In this document: positions 29,595-38,444 of the stretch, piece after piece | How the letters are laid out: every line of letters starts with the position of its first letter | How positions within the stretch are numbered: the first letter of the stretch is position 1 | Assembly: GCF_028621715.1 (NCBI RefSeq) | Contig: NZ_CP117466.1 | Span: 2,616,501 to 2,680,500, forward strand | Source of the DNA: Paracoccus marcusii | Lineage (GTDB): Bacteria; Pseudomonadota; Alphaproteobacteria; Rhodobacterales; Rhodobacteraceae | Length of the DNA: 64,000 nucleotides | Direction of reading: 5' to 3' | Notes under the pieces: generated by a model | Seen by the model: the letters and a program-made list of their open reading frames with translations, nothing else | Told to the model about the DNA's origin: nothing | The model's database searches: none | Program-made: the position numbers and the translations under genes

Positions 29595-30023
29595 ATGACG
29601 AAGATTTCCTTAGGGGCACATCCCTATCTGCTGGGGTTCGACCAGCTTGAACGCCTGGTGGAACGGGCCTCCAAGGGGGCCGAGGGCTATCCGCCCTATA
29701 ACATCGAACACCTGCCGCCCGATGCCTTCCGCATCACCCTGGCCGTCGCCGGCTTTGCCGAGGACGACCTGGCCATCACGACCGAGGACCGCCAGCTGGT
29801 GATCCGCGGCCGGCAACCCGAACCGGACGACGCCCGCGTCTATCTGCATCGCGGCATTGCCGCCCGCGCCTTCCAACGCAGCTTCGTGCTGGCCGACGGG
29901 GTCGAGGTGACGTCCGCCGCGATGGAAAACGGGCTTCTGCATATCGACCTGCGCCGGGTGAACCCGCAGCAGGTCGTCAAGACCATTCCGATCAGCCGCA
30001 AGCAAGGGGATCATCATGGATAG
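29595..30023 (+). CDS. Small heat-shock protein, Hsp20 family
   Basis: ATP-independent holdase of 142 residues that binds unfolding proteins in the cytosol. The alpha-crystallin domain spans roughly residues 33-130, with YNIEHLPPDAFRITLAVAGF at its start and the NGLLHIDL (GxL-type) motif near its end. The C-terminal IPISRK provides the IxI anchor used in oligomerisation. AAGGGCTGAG precedes the ATG. It overlaps the DUF1150 gene by eight bases, a pairing I recall from other alphaproteobacteria. The heat-shock sigma factor gene rpoH is in this window, but no RpoH-type promoter was evident here. Confidence 0.93.
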   Translation: MTKISLGAHPYLLGFDQLERLVERASKGAEGYPPYNIEHLPPDAFRITLAVAGFAEDDLAITTEDRQLVIRGRQPEPDDARVYLHRGIAARAFQRSFVLADGVEVTSAAMENGLLHIDLRRVNPQQVVKTIPISRKQGDHHG

Positions 30024-30243
30024 TAAATTCGATTTCGGAGGCGGTACGTCCGCCCAGACCGTCTACATTCGGCAGGTCGCCGCCGCGACCCTGCCCCGCG
30101 ACGTCCAAGACGAACTGCCCGGCGTTCAGACCCTGTACGCCGTTCACGACACCGACGGCGAACGGCTTGCCCTGGTCCAGGACCGTGCCCTGGCCTTCAC
30201 CCTGGCGCGCAAGAACGAGCTGCGGCCCGTCAGCGTCCATTAG
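30016..30243 (+). CDS. DUF1150 family protein
   Basis: A 75-residue cytosolic protein of unknown function. The core VYIRQVAAATLPRDVQDELP and the ending LAFTLARKNELRPVSVH are typical of DUF1150. Translational coupling with the Hsp20 gene suggests a role in heat-stress response or as a partner of the small heat-shock protein, which is inference. Its stop overlaps that of the converging beta-propeller gene by four bases. Confidence 0.87.
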   Translation: MDSKFDFGGGTSAQTVYIRQVAAATLPRDVQDELPGVQTLYAVHDTDGERLALVQDRALAFTLARKNELRPVSVH

Positions 30244-31040
30244 GCATAGCGCATAAACGCGAAGGCCCGCCCATCGGGCGACCAGCAGGGCACGTTCAGC
30301 GTGCCCTGCCCACCGAACAGGTCGCACAGCTTGCGCCGTTCCGTCCCGTCCGGCGCCATGATCCACAGGGACACGTCCCGGTCGCGCGGATGTTCCAGCG
30401 TCCCGGGCGCATAGGCCAGATAGACGACATGGCGCCCGCAGGGCGATGGATGCGGGAACCAGTTCACCGAATCGTCGCGAAAGACCGGCGCGGCGTCCAA
30501 TCCATCGACGCGCATCTTCCAGATCTGCGCATGACCGGTCGCGTCGCTGTTGAACCAGATCCAGTTGCCACACGCACTGAAATCGGGACCGTCATGATGG
30601 GCGACGTCCGGGGTCAGCACCCGTTCGCCGCTGCCATCCATGGCGCAGGTGGCGATGCGCACCACGCGGTCGCCCCGCGCGCAGGCATAGACCAGCCGGT
30701 CGCCATGCGCGCCGTGCCACCAGCTTGGGCGCTGCGTGCCCACCGGTTGGGTGGCCGCGCCGTCCCAGACATGCATCCCGGCCCCGGTCCCGTCATGTGC
30801 GGTAAAGATCACCCGCCCGTCGGGCAGAAAGCCGTGGTCGTTGTTGCACCGTTCGGCGCAGCCGGTCTGCAGCAGCTGCAGGCCGTCGGCATCGGCGCGC
30901 CACAGGCGCCCCTCTCCGTTCACAAGAAACCAGCCGTCAGGGTGCCAGTTCGGCGCCTCGATCAGCATCGGGGTGCGCAGGATCACGCGGGACTGCCCGG
31001 TGGCGACATCCCAGACCTCCAGGGACGACCGCCAGCTCAT
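30240..31040 (-). CDS. Cytosolic TolB-like beta-propeller protein
   Basis: A 266-residue protein of WD40-like/TolB repeats: recurring blade motifs such as APNWHPDGWFLV, HHDGPDFSACGNWIWFN and VNWFPHPSPCGRHVVYLAYA. No signal peptide is seen, so it is not periplasmic TolB. Unusual are the cysteines (CAERCNND and others) and the many histidines. Relatives are annotated only as TolB family or oligogalacturonide-lyase-like; no catalytic residues are assigned. The start overlaps the stop of the MFS gene (ATGA), so both proteins are made together; a link between exporter and propeller is inferred from that alone. Confidence 0.8.
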   Translation of the reverse strand: MSWRSSLEVWDVATGQSRVILRTPMLIEAPNWHPDGWFLVNGEGRLWRADADGLQLLQTGCAERCNNDHGFLPDGRVIFTAHDGTGAGMHVWDGAATQPVGTQRPSWWHGAHGDRLVYACARGDRVVRIATCAMDGSGERVLTPDVAHHDGPDFSACGNWIWFNSDATGHAQIWKMRVDGLDAAPVFRDDSVNWFPHPSPCGRHVVYLAYAPGTLEHPRDRDVSLWIMAPDGTERRKLCDLFGGQGTLNVPCWSPDGRAFAFMRYA

Positions 31041-32464
31041 GGCGTCACCGCCCTACGGTCACCGCGCCATTGGCGCAGCGCCAGCACCGTCAGGATCGCC
31101 GCAAAGACGCAGATCTGATAGGACAGCGCGTGGCCGATGGCCGCGGCATGGTCCTGATCAACGCGCAGGCGGACAAAGAACAGGCTGCTGACAATGGCAA
31201 TACCGATGGCCGCGCCGATCTGCTGAAACGCCTGCATCCCGCCGGTCGCTGCCCCCGCAATGCGCCCCGGCACGTCACGCAGCACCAGTTGGAACAGCGG
31301 AGAGATCGCCAGACCCATCCCCAGGCCGTTCATCGCCAAAGGCCCGGCCAGCGTAGCGGGGCCAAGATCGGCAGGCGGGTGGCCCGCCGCGTGGCGCAAC
31401 CAGATCATCCCGGCCAGCATCACCGCCGCGCCCAGGGCGACCCGCCCCACCAGCGCCCGCGTCCCGAACCGCCCCGTGACATAGCTGCCCAGCATGATGC
31501 CCAATGGGAACGGCGCCGTGGCGATGCCCGATTCCAGCGGCGTAAGGCCAAAGCCTGTCTGGAAATAGATGGCCAGAACCAGAAACATTCCCGGAATGGC
31601 CGAGAAATGCAGCATCACAACCGTCACCCCGGACAGAAAGCCCCGATCCCGCAGCAGCACCATCGGCAGCAGCTGTTCCCGACCCTCTGCCTCCAGCGCG
31701 TGCTGGCGCCGTAGGAACAGCGCCCCGACGGGGATCGCCGCGACCAGGGTGACCAGCGTCCACCACGGCCAGCCCAGCAGCGGTCCCTCGATCATCGGCA
31801 GGACAACCAGCGTGATGGCCAGACCGAACAGGCCGACGCCCCACCAGTCGATCGCCATGTCGCGCGACGATTCCAGTCGCGGGATCAGCCAGAACCCCGC
31901 CAATACGACTAGCAGCCCCACCGGCAGGTTGACCAGGAAGATGGGCCGCCATTCAAGCCCGTAAAGGTTCCCGCTGATCAGCACGCCGCCCAGCAGCGGC
32001 CCCGTGACCGCGCCCAGGCTGATGACCACGCCCGCCAGCGCGAATGCCTTGGCCTTCTGTTCGGGGGGAAAGATCACGTGCATGATCGCCATGACCTGCG
32101 GCACCATCATCGCCCCGCCGATGCCCTGCAGCGCACGCGCGCCGATCAGGACGTTGATGTCGGGCGCCAACCCGCACAGGACGGATGCCAGCGTGAACAG
32201 CCCCACGCCCGACAGGAACAGCCGCTTGCGTCCCAGCTTGTCCCCGAAGCGTCCGCAGGGCAGCAGGCCCACCGCAAAGGCCAGCACATAGGCCGCCGAG
32301 ATCCATTCGATCTGCGTCTCGCTGGCGCCAAGATCGGTGCGGATCGAGGGCAGCGCGACGTTGACGATGCTGACATCAATCAGGTTCATGAAATTGCCCA
32401 TCAGCAATAGCACGGTTGCGGCCCAGGGGTTGACGCCCTTGGGCGGGCTGGCGGGATGGGGCAT
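31037..32464 (-). CDS. Drug-resistance-type MFS transporter (DHA2 family)
   Basis: Inner-membrane proton antiporter of 475 residues with 12-14 predicted helices. The motif-A loop GRFGDKLGRKRLF follows helix 2, ARALQGIGGAMMVPQ resembles motif B, and GPLLGGVLI resembles motif C of exporters. DHA2 members export drugs or metabolites; the substrate is unknown. The chosen ATG has GGAG eight bases upstream. It precedes and overlaps the beta-propeller gene. It lies downstream of sat-cysC on the same strand but is separated from it by a terminator. Confidence 0.88.
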   Translation of the reverse strand: MPHPASPPKGVNPWAATVLLLMGNFMNLIDVSIVNVALPSIRTDLGASETQIEWISAAYVLAFAVGLLPCGRFGDKLGRKRLFLSGVGLFTLASVLCGLAPDINVLIGARALQGIGGAMMVPQVMAIMHVIFPPEQKAKAFALAGVVISLGAVTGPLLGGVLISGNLYGLEWRPIFLVNLPVGLLVVLAGFWLIPRLESSRDMAIDWWGVGLFGLAITLVVLPMIEGPLLGWPWWTLVTLVAAIPVGALFLRRQHALEAEGREQLLPMVLLRDRGFLSGVTVVMLHFSAIPGMFLVLAIYFQTGFGLTPLESGIATAPFPLGIMLGSYVTGRFGTRALVGRVALGAAVMLAGMIWLRHAAGHPPADLGPATLAGPLAMNGLGMGLAISPLFQLVLRDVPGRIAGAATGGMQAFQQIGAAIGIAIVSSLFFVRLRVDQDHAAAIGHALSYQICVFAAILTVLALRQWRGDRRAVTP

Positions 32465-32525
32465 CGGGCAACTCCGTTGACGGTCAGCGCGGAACCATCC
32501 GCAGGCGCGCAAGGTTCCGGACGCC

Positions 32526-32556
32526 AAACGGCCCCGGTGTCGCACCGGGGCCGTTC
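32526..32556 (-). terminator. Intrinsic terminator after sat-cysC
   Basis: A perfect 12-bp stem ACGGCCCCGGTG/CACCGGGGCCGT with a three-base loop is followed by a short T run on the minus strand, about 20 bases past the stop. Confidence 0.85.
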
Positions 32557-32574
32557 GTATCACTGCGGCAGGGA

Positions 32575-34284
32575 TCAGGACAGGCCGATCAGGCCCATGC
32601 TCTCCAGCGTCAGCAGCACCTGATGCGCGGCGCTGTCCACGTCGATGTCGGTCGTGTCGACGCGCAGTTCGGGGTTGGCCGGTTCTTCATAGGGATCGGA
32701 AATCCCGGTGAACTCCTTGATCTTGCCTTCCCGCGCCAGCTTGTAGAGGCCCTTGCGGTCGCGGCGTTCGCACTCCTCCAGGGGCGTCGCGACATGGACC
32801 TCGACGAAGGCGCCGCCGGCTTCGACCATCTCGCGCACGGCGCGGCGGGTCGCGGTATAGGGCGCGATCGGCGCGCAGATCGCGATGCCGCCGTTCTTGG
32901 TGATCTCGGACGCGACATAGCCGATGCGCTTGATGTTGATGTCGCGATGCTCCTTGCTGAACCCCAGCTCGGACGACAGGTGCTTGCGGACCACGTCACC
33001 GTCCAGCAGCGACACGGGACGACCGCCCATCTCCATCAGCTTGACCATCAGCGCGTTGGCAACCGTCGACTTGCCCGACCCCGACAGGCCGGTGAAGAAC
33101 ACGGTGAAGCCCTGGTTGGCGCGCGGGGGCGAGGTGCGGCGCAGCTGCTGGACGACCTCGGGGAAGCTGAACCATTCCGGGATGTCCAGCCCCTCGCGCA
33201 GGCGGCGGCGCAGTTCGGTGCCGCTGATGTCCAGGACGGTGCTGCCCTCGGGGATCTCGTTCGCGGGGAAATACTGCGCCTTTTCCTGCACATAGACCAT
33301 GTGCTTAAAGTCGACCATCTCGACGCCGATTTCCGACTGGTGGGCCTTGAACAGCTCCTGCGCATCATAAGGGCCATAGAAGTCCTGGCCCTGGCTGTTC
33401 TTGCCGGGTCCGGCATGGTCACGGCCGACGATGAAGTGGGTCACGCCGTGGTTGGCCCGGATCAGGCCGTGCCACACAGCCTCGCGCGGGCCGGCCATGC
33501 GCATCGCCAGGTTCAGCAGCGACAGGTTGGTGGTGGCCGCCGGATACTTGTCCAGCACCGCCTCGTAGCAGCGGACGCGGGTGAAGTGGTCGACGTCGCC
33601 CGGCTTGGTCATGCCGACGACCGGATGGATCAGCAGGTTCGCCTGAGCCTCGCGGGCGGCACGGAAGGTCAGCTCCTGGTGCGCGCGGTGCAGCGGGTTG
33701 CGGGTCTGGAACGCGACGACGCGGCTCCAGCCCAACTTCTTGAACATGGTGCGCAGTTCGTTGGGCGTGTTGCGACGGGCGCGGAAATCGTAATGCGTCG
33801 GCGCCTGCAGGCCCTTGACCGGGCCGCCCAGATAGACCGGGCCCGCGACGTTGTGCAGATAGTTCACTGCCGGATGCGCCAGGTCGTCGGCGCCGAACAC
33901 CTTCTCGGCCTCCAGCGCCTTGTTCGGCACCCATTTGTCGGTCAGCGACATGATCGCCAGGATCACGCCCTCCTGGTCGCGCAGGGCGATGTCGGTGCCC
34001 GGCTCCAGCCCTTCGGCGAACTTTTCGGAGACGTCCAGCGTGATGGGCATCGGCCACAGCGCGCCCGACGTCAGGCGCATGTCGCTGACGACGCCGTCAT
34101 AGTCGGCTTGGGTCTGAAAGCCCTTCAGCGGGTTGAAGCCGCCGTTCATCAGCAGCTCAAGATCGCAGATCTGGCGCGGCGTCAGGTCCCAGCTGGGCAT
34201 CCGCCCGGCATCGTCCTTGAGCGCGGCGGCCGACGCCTCGGAGACATAGAGTTCGGGAATGGGGGCATGCTTGGGCAGGGTCAT
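32575..34284 (-). CDS. Bifunctional sulfate adenylyltransferase / adenylylsulfate kinase
   Basis: A 569-residue fusion performing the first two steps of sulfate activation: sulfate plus ATP to APS, then phosphorylation to PAPS. The N-terminal ATP-sulfurylase domain has QTRNPLHRAHQ near residue 195 and the VGRDHAGPG loop; the C-terminal kinase domain has the P-loop GLSGSGKST near residue 398 and the LDGDVVRKHL segment. Fused enzymes of this type are common in Rhodobacteraceae. The ATG at MTLPKHAPIPEL is used; a GTG two codons upstream is possible. It has its own promoter and terminator. cysD/cysN genes are absent, as expected. Confidence 0.94.
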   Translation of the reverse strand: MTLPKHAPIPELYVSEASAAALKDDAGRMPSWDLTPRQICDLELLMNGGFNPLKGFQTQADYDGVVSDMRLTSGALWPMPITLDVSEKFAEGLEPGTDIALRDQEGVILAIMSLTDKWVPNKALEAEKVFGADDLAHPAVNYLHNVAGPVYLGGPVKGLQAPTHYDFRARRNTPNELRTMFKKLGWSRVVAFQTRNPLHRAHQELTFRAAREAQANLLIHPVVGMTKPGDVDHFTRVRCYEAVLDKYPAATTNLSLLNLAMRMAGPREAVWHGLIRANHGVTHFIVGRDHAGPGKNSQGQDFYGPYDAQELFKAHQSEIGVEMVDFKHMVYVQEKAQYFPANEIPEGSTVLDISGTELRRRLREGLDIPEWFSFPEVVQQLRRTSPPRANQGFTVFFTGLSGSGKSTVANALMVKLMEMGGRPVSLLDGDVVRKHLSSELGFSKEHRDINIKRIGYVASEITKNGGIAICAPIAPYTATRRAVREMVEAGGAFVEVHVATPLEECERRDRKGLYKLAREGKIKEFTGISDPYEEPANPELRVDTTDIDVDSAAHQVLLTLESMGLIGLS

Positions 34285-34355
34285 GGTCACGACTCGTGGG
34301 TTGCGCAGAAATGGATCAACACGCGACCCTGCGGGGATCGCGCGACTCGAGGCGA

Positions 34356-34384
34356 CGCATAGCCCCCATGAAAGCGATATTCAA
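34356..34384 (-). promoter_or_regulatory. Candidate promoter for sat-cysC
   Basis: TTGAAT and TATGCG are 17 bases apart on the minus strand, giving a leader of about 65 bases. A small palindrome lies just upstream of the -35. Confidence 0.5.
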
Positions 34385-34390
34385 GTCTGG

Positions 34391-34403
34391 GAAAACGCTT
34401 TTC
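34391..34403. promoter_or_regulatory. Palindrome upstream of the sat-cysC promoter
   Basis: GAAAA and TTTTC flank a CGC centre. It is centred near -48 relative to the expected sat-cysC start point, where an activator would bind. It is also upstream of the divergent hypothetical gene. No regulator is identified. Confidence 0.35.
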
Positions 34404-34475
34404 GCTTCGGGCGTGCCGCGGGGAACCCGACCACACGCGTCACGTTGGGTCCGCGAACCGCAACGACAGGAGCGC

Positions 34476-35018
34476 ATGATGACCGACCAGACCACCGCAA
34501 GCCAGGAAGAGCAGCGCGCCTTGTCCCAGGATGAACTGGAGCTGGCGAACCAGACCCGACAACCTGCCTTGGGCCGTTTGTCCGACAAGGAATTGTCCGA
34601 TCTGGTGGGGCTGCTGCGTGTCCGTCGCAACCGCGCGCGCGACATTGCGGCCCGCCAAGGACGCGAAGCGCGCGGAAAGGCCGGGCCCAAAGGCACAAAC
34701 CCTGCGGCCGGCAACGCGGGCACGCGCAGCAAGGCCGAGTTCCTGACCGCCGCTCTGGACCGGGCGACGGCCGAACGCGAACGGCGCGAAGGCGATGCCG
34801 ATCCCAGCCAGAAGGATCTGGCTGAGAAAGCAGCCGCACTGAAGGACGACGCCACCAATGCGATGATGGAGGCCGGTGGACCGCTGCACCCGAACGACCC
34901 CGATGCCGATCCCGGGAAGGCCGGTCTGGCAGAAACGCAGCGTGACGCCGCACCGTCGGGTGCCTTGGATCACGCGGGCGAGCTGCCGGCCCGCGAACGC
35001 TCGCGCGAGCGCGGCTGA
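34476..35018 (+). CDS. Hydrophilic, charged protein of unknown function
   Basis: A 180-residue protein with very few hydrophobic residues. A helical part (residues 10-50, QEEQRALSQDELELANQTR, then LGRLSDKELSDLVGLLRVRR) precedes a lysine/arginine- and glycine-rich stretch (RQGREARGKAGPKGTNPA) and an acidic, proline-rich tail. It is probably largely disordered; the basic middle could bind nucleic acid. No enzyme motif is visible. ACAGGAGCGC supplies a good ribosome-binding site. It diverges from sat-cysC and converges on trxB with four bases between stops. Coding status is supported by the start signal and codon bias. Confidence 0.7.
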   Translation: MMTDQTTASQEEQRALSQDELELANQTRQPALGRLSDKELSDLVGLLRVRRNRARDIAARQGREARGKAGPKGTNPAAGNAGTRSKAEFLTAALDRATAERERREGDADPSQKDLAEKAAALKDDATNAMMEAGGPLHPNDPDADPGKAGLAETQRDAAPSGALDHAGELPARERSRERG

Positions 35019-35022
35019 GCCG

Positions 35023-36006
35023 TCAGTAGATGACGGCAACCCGCTGCTCAGGCTCCAGCTCGACCTCGCCCTGAGCCTCGAGGAAATGTGCGGCATCCAG
35101 CGCGGCCATGCATCCCATGCCCGCGCTGGTCACAGCCTGACGATAGATGTGATCGGTCAGGTCGCCCGCTGCGAACACGCCCGGGATCGAGGTGCGCGTG
35201 CTGCCCGCCTCGACCTTGACGTAACCGCCGTTGTGCAGTTCCAGCTGATCCTTGACCAGTTCGCTGGCAGGTGCATGACCGATTGCCACGAACACGCCGT
35301 CAGCCTTGATCGTCTGCGTCGTTCCATCGACAAGGTTGCGCAGCGTGGCGCCGCTGACGCCGACCGGGGTTTCGGTCCCGGTGACCTCTGCCAGTTCGCT
35401 GTTCCAGATCACCTCGACCTTGGGGTGGGCGAACAGGCGGTTCTGCAGGATCTTCTCGGCCCGCAGGCTGTCGCGGCGGTGCACCAGTGTCACCTTGCTG
35501 GCGAACTTGGTCAGGAACAGCGCCTCCTCGACCGCGGTGTTCCCGCCGCCGATCACCACGACCTCGCGATTACGATAGAAGAACCCGTCACAGGTGGCAC
35601 AGGCACTGACGCCGAAACCCTTGAACTTCTCCTCGGACGGCAGGCCAAGCCAGCGCGCCTGCGCCCCCGTGGCAAGGATCACCGCGTCTGCGGTGACCAC
35701 CCGACCGCTGTCGCACGTCGCCGTGAAGGGACGCTTCTGCAGGTCCAGCGCGGTCACAAGATCGGTCACGATCTCGGCACCCATTGCACGAGCGTGGGTC
35801 TCCATCTTGACCATCAGGTCGGGGCCCTGGATCTCGGTGTCGCCGGGCCAGTTCTCGACTTCAGTGGTGATGGTCAGCTGCCCGCCGGGCTGCATCCCCT
35901 GGATCAGCATCGGCTCCAGCATGGCGCGGGAGGCGTAGACGGCGGCGGTGTATCCCGCCGGGCCCGATCCCACGATCAAAAGTTTCACATGGCTGCGTTC
36001 GGTCAT
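35023..36006 (-). CDS. trxB: Thioredoxin reductase
   Basis: NADPH-dependent flavoenzyme that reduces thioredoxin in the cytosol. The 327 residues carry the FAD-binding [10 protein letters not shown] near residue 13, the redox-active CATC at residues 136-139, the NADPH motif [10 protein letters not shown] and the late [13 protein letters not shown] motif. The start is [10 protein letters not shown]; the frame continues upstream but without matching protein sequence. It is divergent from the Lrp-type regulator across about 155 bases. Confidence 0.96.
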   Translation of the reverse strand: MTERSHVKLLIVGSGPAGYTAAVYASRAMLEPMLIQGMQPGGQLTITTEVENWPGDTEIQGPDLMVKMETHARAMGAEIVTDLVTALDLQKRPFTATCDSGRVVTADAVILATGAQARWLGLPSEEKFKGFGVSACATCDGFFYRNREVVVIGGGNTAVEEALFLTKFASKVTLVHRRDSLRAEKILQNRLFAHPKVEVIWNSELAEVTGTETPVGVSGATLRNLVDGTTQTIKADGVFVAIGHAPASELVKDQLELHNGGYVKVEAGSTRTSIPGVFAAGDLTDHIYRQAVTSAGMGCMAALDAAHFLEAQGEVELEPEQRVAVIY

Positions 36007-36097
36007 CTTGCGCCCCTTTCGCGGTTTGTGCATGAGGTAGTCCCTCATGCGCCGGACTGCAACGCATCCCCGCCACGGACCGACGTCGATAAGATTG

Positions 36098-36126
36098 TTG
36101 CGCCGGACGGGGCGGCATTGTAGTTT
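36098..36126 (+). promoter_or_regulatory. Possible promoter for the Lrp-type gene
   Basis: TTGCGC and TAGTTT are 17 bases apart, in the trxB-lrp intergenic region. The -10 is weak. Confidence 0.3.
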
Positions 36127-36162
36127 CCGGCAACGCCAAGACCTGACAGAAGAAAGACAACC

Positions 36163-36663
36163 ATGGCCGGCGCCAAACTGGACGACATCGACCGCAAGAT
36201 CCTGGCCGAACTTCAGGCCGACGGGCGCATGACCAATGTCGAACTGGCCCGCCGGGTGGGCATCTCGGCGCCGCCCTGCCTGCGCCGCGTCCGCACGCTG
36301 GAGGAGCTGGGCTATATCCGCGGATACCATGCCGATATCGACGCCCGCGAGCTAGGGTTCGAGGTTCAGGTTTTTGCCATGGTCCGCCTTGCGTCGCAAT
36401 CCGAACGCGACCTATCGGCCTTCGAGGCATTGGTTCAGGAATGGCCGCTGGTCCGCGAATGCCACATGCTGAACGGAGAGATCGATTTCATCCTGAAATG
36501 CATCTCTCCGGACCTGTCGACCTTCCAACGCTTCCTGACCAACAGCCTGACCGCCGCGCCGAACGTGGCATCGGTCAAGACGTCGCTGGTGATCCGGGGC
36601 GCCAAGGACGAACCCGCCGTCCCCTTCGAGATCGTCGAGGAACGCGTCCGCGAAGCAGGCTGA
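36163..36663 (+). CDS. Lrp/AsnC-family transcriptional regulator
   Basis: A 166-residue DNA-binding protein with an N-terminal helix-turn-helix ([20 protein letters not shown], then [20 protein letters not shown]) and a C-terminal ligand-binding RAM domain. Such regulators respond to amino acids. Divergence from trxB and the shared intergenic region suggest it may control trxB or itself; in other Rhodobacteraceae I recall the same pair being adjacent. AGAAGAAAG precedes the ATG. The next gene starts four bases after its stop. Confidence 0.92.
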   Translation: MAGAKLDDIDRKILAELQADGRMTNVELARRVGISAPPCLRRVRTLEELGYIRGYHADIDARELGFEVQVFAMVRLASQSERDLSAFEALVQEWPLVRECHMLNGEIDFILKCISPDLSTFQRFLTNSLTAAPNVASVKTSLVIRGAKDEPAVPFEIVEERVREAG

Positions 36664-36666
36664 TCC

Positions 36667-37692
36667 TTGCGCAGGCTGGCCCGCCTGACGCTGCTGATCT
36701 GGTCGCTGGCGACGGTCGCGGTGACGGGCTGGATGATGTCGCAGAACCCGTTTGCCGCTCCGCTGGTCGATCGCGGCCTGGATCAGGCCCGTGCGGCCCT
36801 GATGCGCGCCGTGGCCGACCGCGCGACTCCGGACTGGCTGATCCCCCGCCTGACCGCCGCGCTGGATGCAGGCGACCGCCAGCAGGTGCAGATGCTGATG
36901 GATCTGGCCCGCGATCAGGGTACGCCGCTGCCACCGGACCTGCGCGCACGCGCCGACGCCGCGCTGGCGGTCGGCATGCTGGACACGCTGTCCGATTGCG
37001 GCACCTGCATGCGCGACGTGACCGCCTGTCCCAGCCTGTCGCTGGTCGCCGCCTGCACCCTGCCGTTCGAACTGTCGCCCGCAGGCGACGCCGCGGCCCT
37101 GATCCGGCAGGGCGGCACCTGGGCTACCGGAGGCGACCCCGACGGCATCGAGGCCGCGCTGGCGACCCTAGGCCTTGCCGCGACCGCCGGAACCTTGGTC
37201 ACGGCGGGCAGCAGTCTGTCGATCAAGGGCGCGGTCACCACGCTGCGCGTCGCGCGTCGCGCCGATGCGTTGTCACCAGGCATGACGCGCGCCCTGTCCG
37301 CTGCGGCGCGCAGCCCCGCGCCTGCCCGGGCCCTGTCCGGCATCGCCGGTGATCTGCGGACGATCGGGCGACAGGCCTCGGTTCCCGAACTGCTGCCGAT
37401 CCTTCGGCTGGCCGACGATCCGGACGACCTGCGCCGCCTGGCGCGTCTGTCAGAAGCCGCGGGGCCGGACACCACCCGCGTCCTGACAGTGCTGGGCAAA
37501 TCCGACAGCTTGCGCCTGATGCGGCGCTTGGCCGATGCCGCCATGGCCGCAGCAGCCCTGATCGCGCTGGTCCTGGGACAGATGGCGGCGTTGCTGGGCG
37601 CCGGGGTTCAGATGGCCCTGCGCCGCGGCCTGCGCCCGAACCCTGCGCGGCGGATGCCGCCTCCGTTGCGTTCAGTTGCGTTTGGGGGCTAG
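36667..37692 (+). CDS. Membrane-anchored protein with a four-cysteine motif, unknown function
   Basis: A 341-residue protein of unknown function. It has an N-terminal membrane segment (LTLLIWSLATVAVTGWMM), a long helical domain, and a second hydrophobic segment near residue 295 (AAAALIALVLGQMAALLGAG), so the middle is probably periplasmic. That middle contains C111-GT-C114 plus C121 and C130, a pattern suited to disulfides or a metal site. The start is TTG four bases after the Lrp gene; no better codon is available before the first helix. It is co-directional with the regulator and lies in the same neighbourhood as trxB. I do not recognise a named family, though similar proteins seem to occur in Rhodobacteraceae. 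Confidence 0.7.
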   Translation: MRRLARLTLLIWSLATVAVTGWMMSQNPFAAPLVDRGLDQARAALMRAVADRATPDWLIPRLTAALDAGDRQQVQMLMDLARDQGTPLPPDLRARADAALAVGMLDTLSDCGTCMRDVTACPSLSLVAACTLPFELSPAGDAAALIRQGGTWATGGDPDGIEAALATLGLAATAGTLVTAGSSLSIKGAVTTLRVARRADALSPGMTRALSAAARSPAPARALSGIAGDLRTIGRQASVPELLPILRLADDPDDLRRLARLSEAAGPDTTRVLTVLGKSDSLRLMRRLADAAMAAAALIALVLGQMAALLGAGVQMALRRGLRPNPARRMPPPLRSVAFGG

Positions 37693-38444
37693 AGCGAGAT
37701 GGCGCTGATCAGCCGACCGTAATCGGCCTGGCCTTCATGCATGGACCGGCGATAGCTGAAAAAGCGGTCGGGGTCGGAATAGGTGCAGTGCCGCGACCAT
37801 TCCGCCCGCACGCCAGCCGCGCGCAGCCGTGACAGCCCGAACGCGGGCAGGTCGAACATCGGCCGACCATTCGGACCGCCGGAAAAGAACCGGTCATTGG
37901 CAGTATCGTCGGCCAGAAACTCATCCATGAATTCGGGACTGACCTCATAGGCGCGCTGGCTGATCGTGGGGCCGATCACCGCGCGGATGTCGGTCGCACC
38001 CAGATCGCGCATGGCGGCCACCGTCGCCTCGATCACGCCGGCGATGGCGCCGCGCCACCCGGCGTGACAGGCGCCGACGACGCCAGCCGCGGCATCGGCC
38101 AGCAGCACGGGCTGGCAATCGGCGGTCAGCACGGCCAAGGCCACGTCGCGCCGGGCGGTGACCAGCCCGTCAGCCTTGATGTCCTTGACCACATCGACGT
38201 CATGATCGTCCGTCAAGGTGATCACGTCCGCCGAATGGATCTGCTTGACGGTGGCCAGCGGCAGGCCCATCGCGCCCGCAACGCGGGCACGGTTGACCAG
38301 CACCATCTCACTTTGGTCCGAAGAGCGGCGCCCACAGTTCAGACCTGCGAACAGCCCGGAGGATGCCCCACCCTTTCGCGTGAAGAACCCGTGCCTTACG
38401 TCGGAAAGCAACGGGTGGGTCAGGATCTCAAGCGTGGTCTGCAT
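37689..38444 (-). CDS. pgeF: Multicopper-oxidase-like (YfiH/PgeF) protein
   Basis: A 251-residue member of the YfiH family, now called peptidoglycan editing factor in E. coli because it prevents misincorporation of amino acids into muropeptides; relatives also act as purine nucleoside phosphorylases or laccases. Key segments VKQIHSADV, VLTADCQPVLL and VGACHAGWRGAIAGV carry the conserved His-Cys-His zinc/copper site. GGAGGCCC precedes the ATG, which lies 17 bases inside the end of midA, so translation is coupled. Last gene of the lgt-midA-pgeF operon. Confidence 0.88.
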   Translation of the reverse strand: MQTTLEILTHPLLSDVRHGFFTRKGGASSGLFAGLNCGRRSSDQSEMVLVNRARVAGAMGLPLATVKQIHSADVITLTDDHDVDVVKDIKADGLVTARRDVALAVLTADCQPVLLADAAAGVVGACHAGWRGAIAGVIEATVAAMRDLGATDIRAVIGPTISQRAYEVSPEFMDEFLADDTANDRFFSGGPNGRPMFDLPAFGLSRLRAAGVRAEWSRHCTYSDPDRFFSYRRSMHEGQADYGRLISAISL

